From the NCBI RefSeq assembly GCF_036785885.1, contig NC_092320.1:14943557-15007556 (forward strand): DNA of 64,000 bases. Direction: 5' to 3'. Positions 25,906 to 38,293 of this stretch are shown here, piece by piece. Source of the stretch: Coffea arabica (lineage: Eukaryota > Streptophyta > Magnoliopsida > Gentianales > Rubiaceae). The notes beneath the pieces are model-generated. The model was not told the DNA's origin and made no database searches. It saw nothing but the letters and a program-made list of their open reading frames with translations. The translations under genes and the position numbers were made by a program. How positions within the stretch are numbered: the stretch's first letter is position 1; every line of letters begins with the position of its first letter.

Positions 25906-26820
25906 TTTTCTTCTTGGAGTTAGTTAATGAATCCGGCCAAGTGTAGAATTTTGTCATTTTGAGTTCCGTCAGACTGAAATATGGATTGAATATGACTCAT
26001 ATGGTAAATGTACCCAATTTTATGGGTGCAGCTACCATCATCTTTACTGTGACCTCTGGCTGTGCCAGACCCATTAGCCTGTGCTACCAAGTAACTAATT
26101 GTGAACTGTGTCTTGATTCAAATGAAGGACAATGTTCTTTCTTTTCTCTCCTCCATTGGCGCAGCATTGAAATTGCTAGTCATGTCTTTCTTCCGCTCTT
26201 TTGGCTCTTGGTGGGTGTCGGAGAATCTGAGAGAGAACTTAAAATCTGATCGTCCCTTGCCAAATCTGAGAGAGAACTTAAAATCTGAGAGAGAACTTAA
26301 AGTTGTGTTTGGATTGCATTTTTCGTGATTTTTTATGAAAAAATTACTGTAGCGATTTGATATATGTGAGGAAAAAAGGTAATACGGAAATGTGATCATG
26401 GAAAATAACGTAATTTTTTGATGAAAAATTGCAATCCAAACAAGGCCTAAGTTTTTTCTACAGTGTGTTTTCGATATCGCAAGTTGTACTAAACTGAATT
26501 ATCTATTTGAGGCTGCACTAGGAAAACCGATGGCAACACAATCAAATGGTTAAGGAAAAAAAAAACGCGTAAAAATAAAAATAGGCGATGAACTGGATGC
26601 TTTGAAAAAATTAAAGTAATCATTGATATGGCTTTCAAAAGGGTTCACTTTTTGTACAAGGACTTGAGAAAGGCAAAAAAAAAAAAAAAACATTGAAAGG
26701 AAAAGGTGGAACTTCTACTGTGACAGCTGTACTTTCAGGAACATGGTTTAAAGTCTATGGGACTTTTCTAGGTCGGAAATAAAGAATGACCCGACTTTAT
26801 GCAGGAAAGGAAAATTTATT
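25906..26820. other. Spacer downstream of the AHA1-type gene
   Basis: Holds the probable AHA1-type 3' UTR, a three-copy short repeat of AATCTGAGAGAGAACTTAAA (about 26223-26300) and a foldback MITE (26303-26446). No coding region supported. Confidence 0.7.
26303..26446. mobile_element. Foldback MITE with TTTGGATTGCA ends
   Basis: A terminal inverted repeat of about 20 bases, GTGTTTGGATTGCATTTTTC on the left and the complement of CTTGTTTGGATTGCAATTTTTC on the right. The AT-rich interior includes ACTGTAGCG. A second member of the family lies at 31543-31681. No clean target duplication could be assigned. Confidence 0.65.
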
Positions 26821-26902
26821 CGTCGCCTGAGAGATTCGAACTCTCGCGGGGAAACCCCATGTACTTAGCAGGCACACGCCTTAACCACTCGGCCAAAGCG
26901 AC
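26821..26902 (-). tRNA. tRNA-Ser (GCU)
   Basis: An 82-nt class II tRNA. On the minus strand the acceptor arm GTCGCTT pairs with AGGCGAC (one G-U), followed by discriminator G. The D arm is GCCGAGTGGTTAAGGC. The anticodon stem TGTGC/GTACA encloses loop CTGCTAA (anticodon GCT). The extra arm is GGGG-TTT-CCCC, as expected for serine, and the T arm is GAGAG-TTCGAAT-CTCTC. There is no intron and no encoded CCA. A CAACAAAACC stretch lies just upstream (CAA motif), and a TTTT Pol III terminator starts about 7 nt downstream. Confidence 0.98.
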
Positions 26903-27419
26903 GGTTTTGTTGTGAGGTCTTTGATATGAAATCTTAAAATATAACTAGAGAGGGCAACATGAATCCCAGCCTTCCCTCTTGTGTTTGTGTCTCATTTGAC
27001 AATTCATTATAACAAGTCCATTCTTTGTTACTTACCAGAATCCCAGGATTTCTTCCTTGTATTTATGTCTTATTTGAAAATAATGAATACATATTCAATT
27101 TTACAAGTGTTTGAGAGAACTTGATTCGAAAGAAAAAAGTATAAGATATAGGGGACTTTACATATGAGAGAAAAGTTCAAGCAGGAAATTCTTCTTCAGT
27201 ATCTTCCCCCCTGAAACGTTTTTAGAAGAAGACACTTTTACTGTACATCACAGAATAAGGTGGGGTGTTGAAATTTACCATAACTATGTTTATAGAAGAT
27301 AAATTTACCATAACCATGTTTATAGAAGATAAACCTATTGACAAAATGAAGAAGTGGGAGGGAAGCGATCTACATCCTATGTTGAGCTTGAAACTACATG
27401 TATTCTCATGCTTAAAATT
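26903..27419. other. Spacer between tRNA-Ser and the thioredoxin-like gene
   Basis: No coding region seen. A 27-base segment (AATTTACCATAACTATGTTT and following bases) is directly repeated at about 27270-27330. The right part probably contains the 3' UTR of the thioredoxin-like gene. Confidence 0.6.
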
Positions 27420-29313
<1,894 letters not shown>

Positions 29314-29773
29314 ATCTCTTTCAATATTATCTTCCTTCAAGAATGAAGTTACCAAGAAACGAAGATAAGAAATTTAGGCCATTCTTTTCTTTTCTTTTTT
29401 TTTGAAAAAAAAGGGCCAAAAGGGATAAATATCTTTGAAAAAAAAAATTTGTTGGGGGGTCAGTGTGATCAGTGAATTTTGGTTATAGCCTTTTTATTTG
29501 ATTTTTGTTTGTTTGTAGGACAAATTAGAAAGATTATCCAAAAGCTATCTTGGAAAAGGAGGTTGGCTTTTTGGGCCCCATTGGGAATATGGGCCAGGCC
29601 AGTTTATAATAAAAGCCAGGCAATATTGAGTTCTCCTAGGAGGCCTAGCCCATCTTCGCATTTTCAAATATAGCCATCAGATCAGAAATATGCAATTTGC
29701 TATACAATGGTAAATTTTCATTCAACTATACAATTTTTTTTTTTCCATTTTGCTGCTACTGAGTTCTCCTAAT

Positions 29774-30696
29774 TAGGGGTGGCAATGGGGCGGGAGTGGG
29801 ACGGGGAATCCTTCCCCCATCCCCCGCCCCGTTTTCCCAGCGGTCCCTCGCGGTTCCCCTGCGAGAAAAGATGCAGCATATGCTAGGGCTATGCTCGTGC
29901 AGCATATGCTAACTAGATTTTAAAAAAAAAGTAAAAAAGAATAGAATTTGAACTGAAATCAAGCCATCAGAAAGAGCAAATTAGTCAGGTATGAGGCGTA
30001 TTTGAGGAGAACAAAGAAGATGTCAAAGGCATGCAAGTGAAGCTAACATTTTGAAGCTATGATGAACTGCCAAAACCCAGAAGACTGAAAGCTTGTGGAT
30101 TGTTTCGAAAATCAAAATATCCCTTTTGCTTTTTCAAAATCAGAAAAAAGAGTTGTTAAGCTAGCAGCTTGAACTGCGGAAGTCCTGGAAAGGAATGGCT
30201 AAACATGATAGCATTCTCAAGACTCACATAAGGAAGTTACAATGACAGAAGAGGAACACTAAGTCCGACTCAGAAGAATCCCAAAAAGCCGCTGTCCACT
30301 AAATTTTCAGTGTGAAGAAGAACGCATTCAAGAGCGGGCGAAACCAAAGTGTGAAGAAGAACGCAGAAAAAAAGAGGGTGGATGATCCAAATTCAGCAGA
30401 CAGCGGTGAACGATAGTGAAAGGCAGATGAACAAAGGTGCGGCAGATGACCAGCTTCGACTTTGCAAATTATAAGTGAAGGTGTAGCTTTAGAAAATTTA
30501 GGATTGTTTTGTGTGTGCGTGTGTGTATATATATATTTTTTTTTTAATACAGGGGACGGGGCGGGATATGTTGCCCCATCCCTGCCCCGTTTTAAGGTGG
30601 GGAAAAATATTTTGCCCCCGTCCTATCCCATCTCCGCTTCATTTCTATCCCTACAGGTTGGGTATTCGCGAGCATCCGTCCCTATTGCTATCCCTA
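29774..30696. mobile_element. hAT-like non-autonomous element, 923 bp
   Basis: The ends are TAGGGGTGGCAATGGGGCGGG on the left and the complement of TAGGGATAGCAATAGGGACGG on the right, an imperfect terminal inverted repeat. They are directly bordered by 8-bp flanks CTCCTAAT and CTTCTAAT (one mismatch), the target-site length of hAT elements. The interior has no transposase frame; it contains a 13-base direct repeat GCAGCATATGCTA near 29880-29912. Confidence 0.8.
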
Positions 30697-30937
30697 CTTC
30701 TAATGTTAAATTTTCATTCAACTACTTAATTTTTATTTAAAATTCAAGAGATAGAATTCAACGATATTAGAACTATATATATATTGGCTTGATTAGAACG
30801 TTCTCAATTTTAAGAATCAATTTTAGACCAACCCTTGGGTTGACCAGTTCCAAAATTCTCCCTCCCTCCCTCTCTCTCTATTTTGACACATTGAAGGAGA
30901 TCTCTGTTTATTTCTCCTCTTGTTTCTACAATAATAG

Positions 30938-31202
30938 CAATTACTCTCTCTGTCCCAATTATTTAGTCATATTTGGGGAATATAACTTTTTAAAAATAAT
31001 GGTTTGATTGTGATATTTGTACTTTCTTTTTCAATTTTATCTCCACAAATTCAAATTTTAAATTTGAATAGTAACATGCATATGATTAGAAAGAAGGGTT
31101 GAAAAGAGAAACTAAAAAGTATTTTGACTTTTTCAACATAACAAATGTTTTGAGACATCCAAAAATAGAACGTACGGCACTTTCAATGGAACGGAGAGAA
31201 TA
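30938..31202. mobile_element. Stowaway-like MITE (second family)
   Basis: Starts TACTCTCTCTGTCCCAATTA and ends in GGAACGGAGAGAATA. The interior (GGTTTGATTGTGATATTTGT, ACATGCATATGATTAGAAAG) matches a diverged copy at 42800-43075. AT-rich and non-coding. Confidence 0.65.
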
Positions 31203-31542
31203 TATTGTATTTGACTACATATCTCCATTTTGAGGGAGTTTTCTTTGTGGGTTTTCTTAGTGACTAAGGAAACAAAAGGTTATGCAGAATCTTCAATTAG
31301 TTAGATTAGTGGGATTTTGTCCATGACTTCACTAGTAACTAATTGAAGCCATACTAACTCCCGAGGGAAATAGAAATTTCAAGAGAAATGCAAGCATCTA
31401 AGTTTTCAGTTTTCACATGGTAAAATCTTTGTCCGCAAATAATATCTCACTGAATCCAAAATTAACCTTTTCCTCGATAAAAGGAAACAAGAAAAAAAAA
31501 AGGCGGCAAATTCTAAGCTAATGGTAACTGTCAAAGACTAAA

Positions 31543-31681
31543 GCCTTGTTTGGATTGCTGTTTTCCGTCAAAAAATTACGTTATTTTTCGTGATCACATT
31601 TCTCTATTATTTTTTTTCCCTCACATACATCAAATCGTTATAGTTATACAGTAATTTTTCCATGGAGAATGCAATCCATAA
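31543..31681. mobile_element. Foldback MITE with TTTGGATTGC ends (copy 2)
   Basis: GCCTTGTTTGGATTGCTGTT on the left and ATGCAATCCA on the right form inverted ends. It is the same family as 26303-26446, in the opposite orientation, sharing ACGTTATTTT and the TGATCACATTTC segment. Confidence 0.65.
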
Positions 31682-31882
31682 TCTATACTTCAGGCTTTTA
31701 TATTTGTTAAGGACTGTAACAGAACATCAACGAAGCAAACTGCTTAGTGATCGAGCCTTAAAAGCTGCAATTCTCCTCTTGGGAAGTGGGAACCACATCT
31801 CAATCTTTAATATCCCCCGTAGCCAAGGCAGTGAATTCCGTTGTGAATGCTGGTTCAGCTTCTTTACCTGTGAAACTCTTTT

Positions 31883-34633
31883 TCATTTTCTCCCTCTAGT
31901 ATTCTTTCTAGCAGCCCAATGATGTTCGCACAAACGATAACCAGCAGAACATGGTTGAGAACACCTCCATCCCTTTCCATTTGAGCGACTGCATCTTGGA
32001 TTAGTAATGTCATCCATTGTTTTTTCTTCCGTCTTGATCTCTTTTGCAGCTGGAGTACTGTTCATCATCAAATCTGCAATCCCTTCAGAATCGTTATCGT
32101 CTTTGCACAGAACATGGTCACCTCTTACTTCGTTTGAGTATTTTCTGCTTCTTCTTGCACTCCCAATGTTCATGGTCTTCCTCTGCGACAATTTTGCTGG
32201 GCTGTTGAGTGCAATCTTAACCTCTGGGCCTGCCGCTTTACGTGGAATAGTAATCATCTTCTTGCTGCCCTTCCTCCTATTTCTCATAGCAGTCCAATGA
32301 TGCTCGCACAGTGAAGAACCAGCAAACCTCCGCTGAGAACACCTCCATCCTTTTCCACTTGCTCGGGCGCATCTTGTGTTTGTACTATTATCAATTGTTT
32401 CCTCCTCCATTTTGATCTTTTCTGCAACACATGCAGAAACCCCTTCAAAATTATCTTCGTGGAGAACATGGTCACCCCATTTTTTGTTTGTGCGGTTATT
32501 GCTCTGTCTTGCATTCCCAATAGTCATGGTTTCTGTATGAACCAATGCTGTTGGGTGGCTTGGTGAAATCTTGACTTTTGATGAAGCTACTTTATGTGGA
32601 ACGCTGTCATTGTCGTTCTTCTTCTTCTTGTTCACCTTTCTCTTAGTGGTCAAGTGAAGCTTACAAAGTGAACAACCTCCAAAACTTGGCTGGGAACACC
32701 TCCGTCTTTTTCCATCTGTCGGAGTGCATCTTGTGGTAGCAATATTATCCATGTTTTTCTCTTCCATTTTGATCTCTTTTGCAGCTGGGATTCTGTCCAT
32801 CACATTTGAAACTACTTCAAAATCATCAGTCTTGTCAAAAACACGGTCAACATTGCTTATGCACTGCCAAAAACATTTTCCTGTTTTCCTTGCACTGCCA
32901 GCACTGGTCTGCTCTCTTTGCATCAGTTCTGAACAGCTGCTGATTGGTACAACTTTAACCTTTGATGAAGCTAATTTACGTGGATTACTGTCCTTTTTCT
33001 TCTTCCTCTCCTTTCTCCTACCATTCCTGGCTGAAGTCCACTGATGATCACAGAAGGTATTACCAGCCAAACTCGGCTGTTTGCACCTCCATCCTTGCCC
33101 ATTTGTGCGAGTGCATCTTATGCTGGTAATGATATTAATCATGCTTTCGTCCCCTGCTATATCCTTATCCTCTGCAGTTGGATAATTGATCGTCTCAGGA
33201 GACCCCTTTAGATCATTATCTTGATAGAGAACATGGTCATCCCTCGATGTAACTCTGCGTTTTCTGCCTGTTCTTGCATTCTCAATATACATCAGTCCTC
33301 CTTGCGATACTGTTGGAGAGGAAGTGCTTGGTGCACTATCTAAGCTCAGCAGTATTCTCCTCTTCTTAAAAGGGAAGATTTTATCTTCTTCCAGCCAATT
33401 TCCTCCTTCATATACATTATACACATGCAATTAATCAACAATTAATAGGTACTAGTACTATATTATCTCAAGAATCTTCCAACATGAAAATTAATTAAAA
33501 AAAAAAAAAAAAACTTCCCACGTAGAACAATGAAATTAATCTCATGCATGCATGAGAGAACATTAATTAAGATTATGCATACACAATACTGTACAAGAAA
33601 ACGGCAATTGACATCAATATGGTTAAGGTATACAATAGCCTCACCATGTAAAAATGAAAATTTTGCTTATCAAACTACGTTCTTAATTCATAAGAAGATA
33701 TTTCCTCTTTGAGCCCCTCTTAAACAGTAAATTGCAAACATTTTTTTTAGGCAAATTACAAACATTTTGTTAAAGCATAAAAGCTTAAAACATTTTGTTG
33801 CTCTAAAGAAGAAAGCATGTTTACCTTCTTGGCAAATATAGCTATCAGCTGATCCGGGGCTGCAATAATTCCTGCACATTTCGCGCAAAAAACATGAAAA
33901 AAAAAGAGAGAAATCTGCTGTGGGCACATTTTGTTTTTTTCTTTCACTAGTCTGTAATTGCACCCAATATCAACTACTACATTATCAGCAGAATAAAAAT
34001 GTCACTAGTCCATTGCTTTCTAATTTACCCCCATTTAGTAGAAGGAATCTGTCTGATATGCTCCATTACTGCATGCTTATCTACTGCAGCACCGCCACCC
34101 TGCAGTACAAATAAACAGTACTACACTATCACGGCACGACAATGACTGAAGGGAGAACCATCTTTTTGTGTGGATTTTTCCCTTTTTTGCACATAATTTC
34201 TTAATAAAATGGAAAATTTTCCTCTGGGTTCAACTTATCTGATCGTGTAACAAAAGAAAATTCTGGTAGAACTATAAAGCATTGAAGCGTGTAGTAATAG
34301 AGTACTAGTTATATTTGGTGGGCTAGATTCAATTGATAGTAATTAACAACATAATCATGCACATGTTCCGATATAATTTTTCTCTGTTAGGTAGTAATAT
34401 TATAAAAGATTAATGAACCCAGTGATGATATCTAGAAATTTTTGTAAAAGAAAATTACTACCAAGTAAGTACTGTTAACTAGAAACCTGTTGAGAAGAAA
34501 TGGAAGATTCGGTTGATAGAAGAAGTGATGGGTGATGGGTAGGAGGCGATTCAGGTCTTTGTTGTAGTAGTGGGTGGAGAGTTGACGCAGAAGCTGGAAG
34601 ATCTGCTGGTGGTGGTGGAGGAGAAGAGGCCAT
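31883..34633 (-). CDS. WRC-domain protein with four WRC modules
   Basis: Probable nuclear DNA-binding or regulatory protein; the WRC (C3H) zinc finger is known from growth-regulating factors, but no QLQ domain is present here. Four exons, 34633-34487, 34099-34029, 33871-33825 and 33405-31883, join in phase to 595 residues; an ATG at 34675 would add 14. The first exon is Pro/Ser-rich. GGNWLEEDKIFPFKKRRI supplies a basic nuclear-localisation-like patch. Exon 4 carries four modules, C-x9-C-x10-C-x2-H, at about 33118-33026, 32731-32651, 32374-32291 and 31993-31907. Each follows a spacer of the KEIK(M/T)EE-TMDNI-T-RC type. Module 1 reads CDHQ, losing the last zinc-binding His. Module 2 reads RRRC, losing the signature Trp. 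Modules 3 and 4 look intact (GWRC, CEHH). The exon structure and termini match the neighbour at 35542-37260. Exons 2 and 3 are supported mainly by phase and by homology with that gene. Confidence 0.8.
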
Positions 34634-35541
34634 TCTTTTGTTTTTCTTAGATTTCAACACTTCTCTTTCTATCAAGGAAGGAAATGGAAGAATTTCTTGT
34701 TGTGGGATAGTTTTGGATTCAGGTCTTGGAGTCTAAAATACTAGAAATAATGGGGTGAGTGATGGCTGTGTAGGTAGGTCAAGAAAGGATGTGGGCTGGG
34801 CACGCAAATGATGATGAAGCAAGCAAGAAAACAGATCAACAGGAGGAATATTCATGTGAGAGAAGGGACGTGAACAGGAGAGAGAGGAGATGGAGATACA
34901 ATATATGCAGGTGATAGCTGATTCTTGGCTTTTTGTGGATTTTGGTTTCTAAACCTGAAGAGTCAGAACAGTTATGGTTTATGGCCTACTAGTGTTGCTG
35001 CAGTGGGGTGATCCGTTGCACATATATTGCTGATTCGCGTATTTTTGCACTGCAGACTTGCATCAGAGAACATGATCAATTTTGTGATACAGCTCATGTA
35101 TACAATATGGTTGTATATAGTCTTACTAAAAGATATGGAGTCTAGTGCTAGTCTAGTCTGGCCAAAAAAAAAAAAAAGCTCAAGAAAATAGATCAGAGCA
35201 GCAAGTTTTGGGGAAAAAAATAATCTTGTCAGGAATTGAGTTAAATTGGTTCACTTTCTGTTTTCCTGTGCTAAAATTTATGTACCTTTTGAATAATGGC
35301 TATCGAAGTTGAGTTTAACCGAGTAGCAATCAATTCTTGAAGCCTGGAAGGGCTGCTGCAGTTTTCACAGACTTGTTTTATATCATGGAGTTTGTCGTCA
35401 ACAAATTCATTTCTAAAAGTTTATAAAAATTGCTCCTTGTAACATCGTACTCACTTTTCTCACGAACTGCTAATAGCTAGTCAAAATACAACTAGGCATT
35501 GCATAACTAATCCGTGTGCAAAATTATGATAGAATCACGCA
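34634..35541. other. Spacer between the two WRC genes
   Basis: About 900 bp with no coding region. It must hold the promoter and 5' UTR of the left WRC gene and the 3' UTR of the right one. GA-rich stretches (34860-34900) lie upstream of the left gene. No transposon was recognised. Confidence 0.6.
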
Positions 35542-37260
35542 TCAACTACTAAGCAAACTACTGATTGATCGATCCTTGACAACTCCAATCCTCTTCTTTG
35601 GGAGAACATGATCATCGTCAGAGTCTTCAGTATCTGAAGAACAAGATCTTGTACCCCTAAACAACACAGTGAATTTGTTTGCATATGTGGGCTGATCATG
35701 ATGATCAGCAAATTTACGTGCAATAATCTTCTCCTTCTTCTTCTTCTTCTTCTTCTTCTTGGTTTCCCTACTCTTGTTTAATTCCCAGTGATGCTCGCAC
35801 ACATAATAACCGGCAAGACTTGGCTGAGGACACCTCCATCCGTGCCCGTTTTCGCGCCGACACCTCTGGCTGCTGCCTCTTGTACTACTGCTCTTCATGT
35901 TCCCAGCTGCCAATATTCTGGTTCCGTTTGCCCCTCCAATCCATTCAAGATCATCACCATGTTCATAATCCGTAACATGGTCAGCCCATTTCTTTTCTGT
36001 GCGTTTTCCGCTTGCTCTTGTATTCCCACCATTCTTCAGTTCTCTTTGGAAAACTGTACCAGTGCCGCTGCTTGGCACACAGTCCATTATATCCAGAATT
36101 CTTCTCTTCTTCAAGGGGAAAATCTTGTCTTCTTCAAGCCAGTGCCCTCCTATACTAACTAACAAATTACAGTGGCACAAGACCAATATTAATCTTCACA
36201 AGCATAACTATATATTATATTAAAACCCATGCATGCGTCAAACTAAACATTATTACCATATACAGGATATCAAGAAAACACAGCAAAACATCAGTTTGAT
36301 TCCAAGACACATTTTCCTGCTTAATGATATGTACTTTAGCCTTTCTATGCATATTTTGCTTGACTGTGCCGTGGCAGGTAAAAATGCTCTTTGTTCTCAA
36401 AAGCAAAATAAAGTGTCCCTTTATTTGGTCTCTTTTAGTTACCACCAAGAAAAAGAAAAATGTAAGATTTCTTCGTAAATCCATGAAAAGGGTGTACTAA
36501 TTTATAGCAGGTCCTAACAACTTTTAGTGGGTGATACAAAAAAAAAAAAAAAAAATGAACGAGAATACCTTGTCGACGTGAAAAACAGGAAGGGAGAGAG
36601 CGATTATTTGCTTCTGCACTGCGATTCAAATAACTCCTGTAACATGTAACACAGAATAATAGGTTAAAATAATGGATTCCTTTCTTCTTTAAAATTGAAA
36701 GAAAAAGGAAAGCAAAGATATTACACAGGCGTTTTTCCTACTCTTTTACAGCCAGATTATGATAGTACCTCTGTAGCATTGAAATGGGATGAACGAATAG
36801 AAATGGAAAAGTACTAATTAAATCACCCAACCTCTGCTCAGCACCAACAACCGCACTGCTCTTCACCCCTGCGGCCTTATTTTCTTTAATGCTTCCAGTC
36901 GCCATTAGTTGCTGTTCATCATCATCATCGACCTGCGTTGATACACCAGACTCATAACAAATTGCTGTACACGATAACCTTTGATTTTTCTAATGCTCGT
37001 ATGTAAAAATATTACTAAAAAATTGTTGCAAGTACTATATATATATATATATATGTTTTCCTGTAAAAGAAAGAAGTCATGATGCGCATGAAGAAAACAA
37101 GAAACTAAGAAACTTGAACCTGTGGAAAAGAAACGGAAGATTTGGTTGATGGAAGTTGTTGTGATGGATGATTAATGGTGTGAGGCAGGGGCTTCAAGGG
37201 CCAGAGAACTGAGGTTGAAGATTGAAGATCTGGTGGTGGAGAAGGAGGAGCCCATCTCAT
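35542..37260 (-). CDS. WRC-domain protein, single module (tandem paralogue)
   Basis: Four exons on the minus strand, 37260-37120, 36932-36832, 36636-36569 and 36149-35542, join in phase to 305 residues. The intron phases (0, 2, 1) are identical to the four-WRC neighbour. Shared parts are the Pro/Ser-rich first exon (MRWAPPSPPPDLQ, ending SSVSFPQ), GGHWLEEDKIFPLKKRRILDI, and DHV...GDDLE before the finger. The one WRC module, RCRRENGHGWRCPQPSLAG followed by YYVCEHHW, has all zinc ligands and the Trp. It is followed by a poly-Lys tract encoded by an AAG repeat (about 35731-35760). The C-terminal part, rich in Asp/Ser (SSDTEDSDDDHV), has no counterpart in the neighbour beyond DHV. No QLQ domain, so not a classical GRF. 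Role unknown; a nuclear regulatory function is inferred from the domain. Confidence 0.8.
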
Positions 37261-38117
37261 GTTAACAGAACAGTAGAAGGAATATCAATTTGTGTGTGAG
37301 AGCAGGGAGGACAGATTGAGAGCTCATAAATATATATACATTGTACTAGACAACATTCTTGAAAAGTCAGTTCGTACGATATATGGAGGCAAAAGTTCAG
37401 AGGGAGCAGATCAACTTCCATTTGCGTGCGAGTGGCAAGTGGTGGCTGGCCCTGTCCTTGTGGCAGTAGCTGCAGTGGTGAGTGGCGACCATTTTAGGTT
37501 TGGGGCAATGGGACAGACAATGCCGTTTGCGTGTTTCTTTTCCACTTACAGTAACGTCCCTGCAGCTGCATACTATTTGATATGGACGAAGGTCTCAAGA
37601 ACGTTAATATCATTATTTAGAGAATTAACTTGGAGGAATTTTTGGGCTTAATCCAATCCTTACAAAACCTTTGTGGCTGAACGTAGGATCTATATGAGGG
37701 CTGCCTGATTGGGCTTTCCAAAAGCGTCAGGAGCTCATCTCCTTAAGGGCCTGTAATTTTTATGGATCCCACGTTAGGAAGTCCATGGTGAAAACACAGA
37801 AGTGGATGTGGTTGTTCTATTGCCCAGCTTGATAACGATCAGACTACACTACAGAGATCTCATTTTCAATGGGCAAACAGCTGCAAAATCAATGCAAGAA
37901 AGGCTTAACTTTTTCTAGTCCGCCTGCTAGATTCCTGGATTGGGCCTCAATAACACTCCATCCATCTATGTTAATTGCATCGCATGAGAGGCATTTAACA
38001 TTTCTTGGGTTTGGTAGGAATCACAAAAAAGTTGCTCGTGTTTCAGTTAAGATTGCAAAATTCATCTGTTATCATACCTATTGGAGAAAAGATACTCCAG
38101 ATTTTGTTGTGCCATTT

Positions 38118-38293
38118 CTAGTGATGGATTTTAAAAAAATTTTTTTTTTAGGGTTTCCGTAACAAGTGGATCCCGTAGACTAATCCCGTGCCCCCCGTAA
38201 CTTACTGGCAGCGAGGCTCGAACCAGGGACAACACTCCCATCTTCAGCAGCCCCATGCCACCAGACCAAGCTTCGGGGCCTAGTGATGGATTT
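38118..38293 (-). mobile_element. tRNA-derived SINE
   Basis: Flanked by a 14-bp duplication CTAGTGATGGATTT (38118-38131 and 38280-38293). The body, read on the minus strand, has a Pol III A-box-like TGGTCTGGTGGCAT and a B box GGTTCGAGCC. It ends with an A-rich tail next to the duplication (the T-run at 38141-38149 on the plus strand). Body about 148 bp, non-coding. Confidence 0.85.

Larger units (their letters stand above)
29314..31882. other. Transposon-bearing spacer
   Basis: No gene supported. It contains the promoter side of the thioredoxin-like gene, an hAT-like element (29774-30696), a Stowaway-like MITE (about 30938-31202) and a second TTTGGATTGCA-ended foldback (31543-31681). Confidence 0.7.

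Noticed and set aside
31662-33044. Plus-strand open frames opposite the four-WRC exon
   Set aside because: They are antisense shadows of a long real exon; the peptides are hydrophobic with no family resemblance.
37292-37651. 119-codon open frame upstream of the single-WRC gene
   Set aside because: It lies on the opposite strand in the promoter of that gene, shows no known motif, and has low-quality composition.
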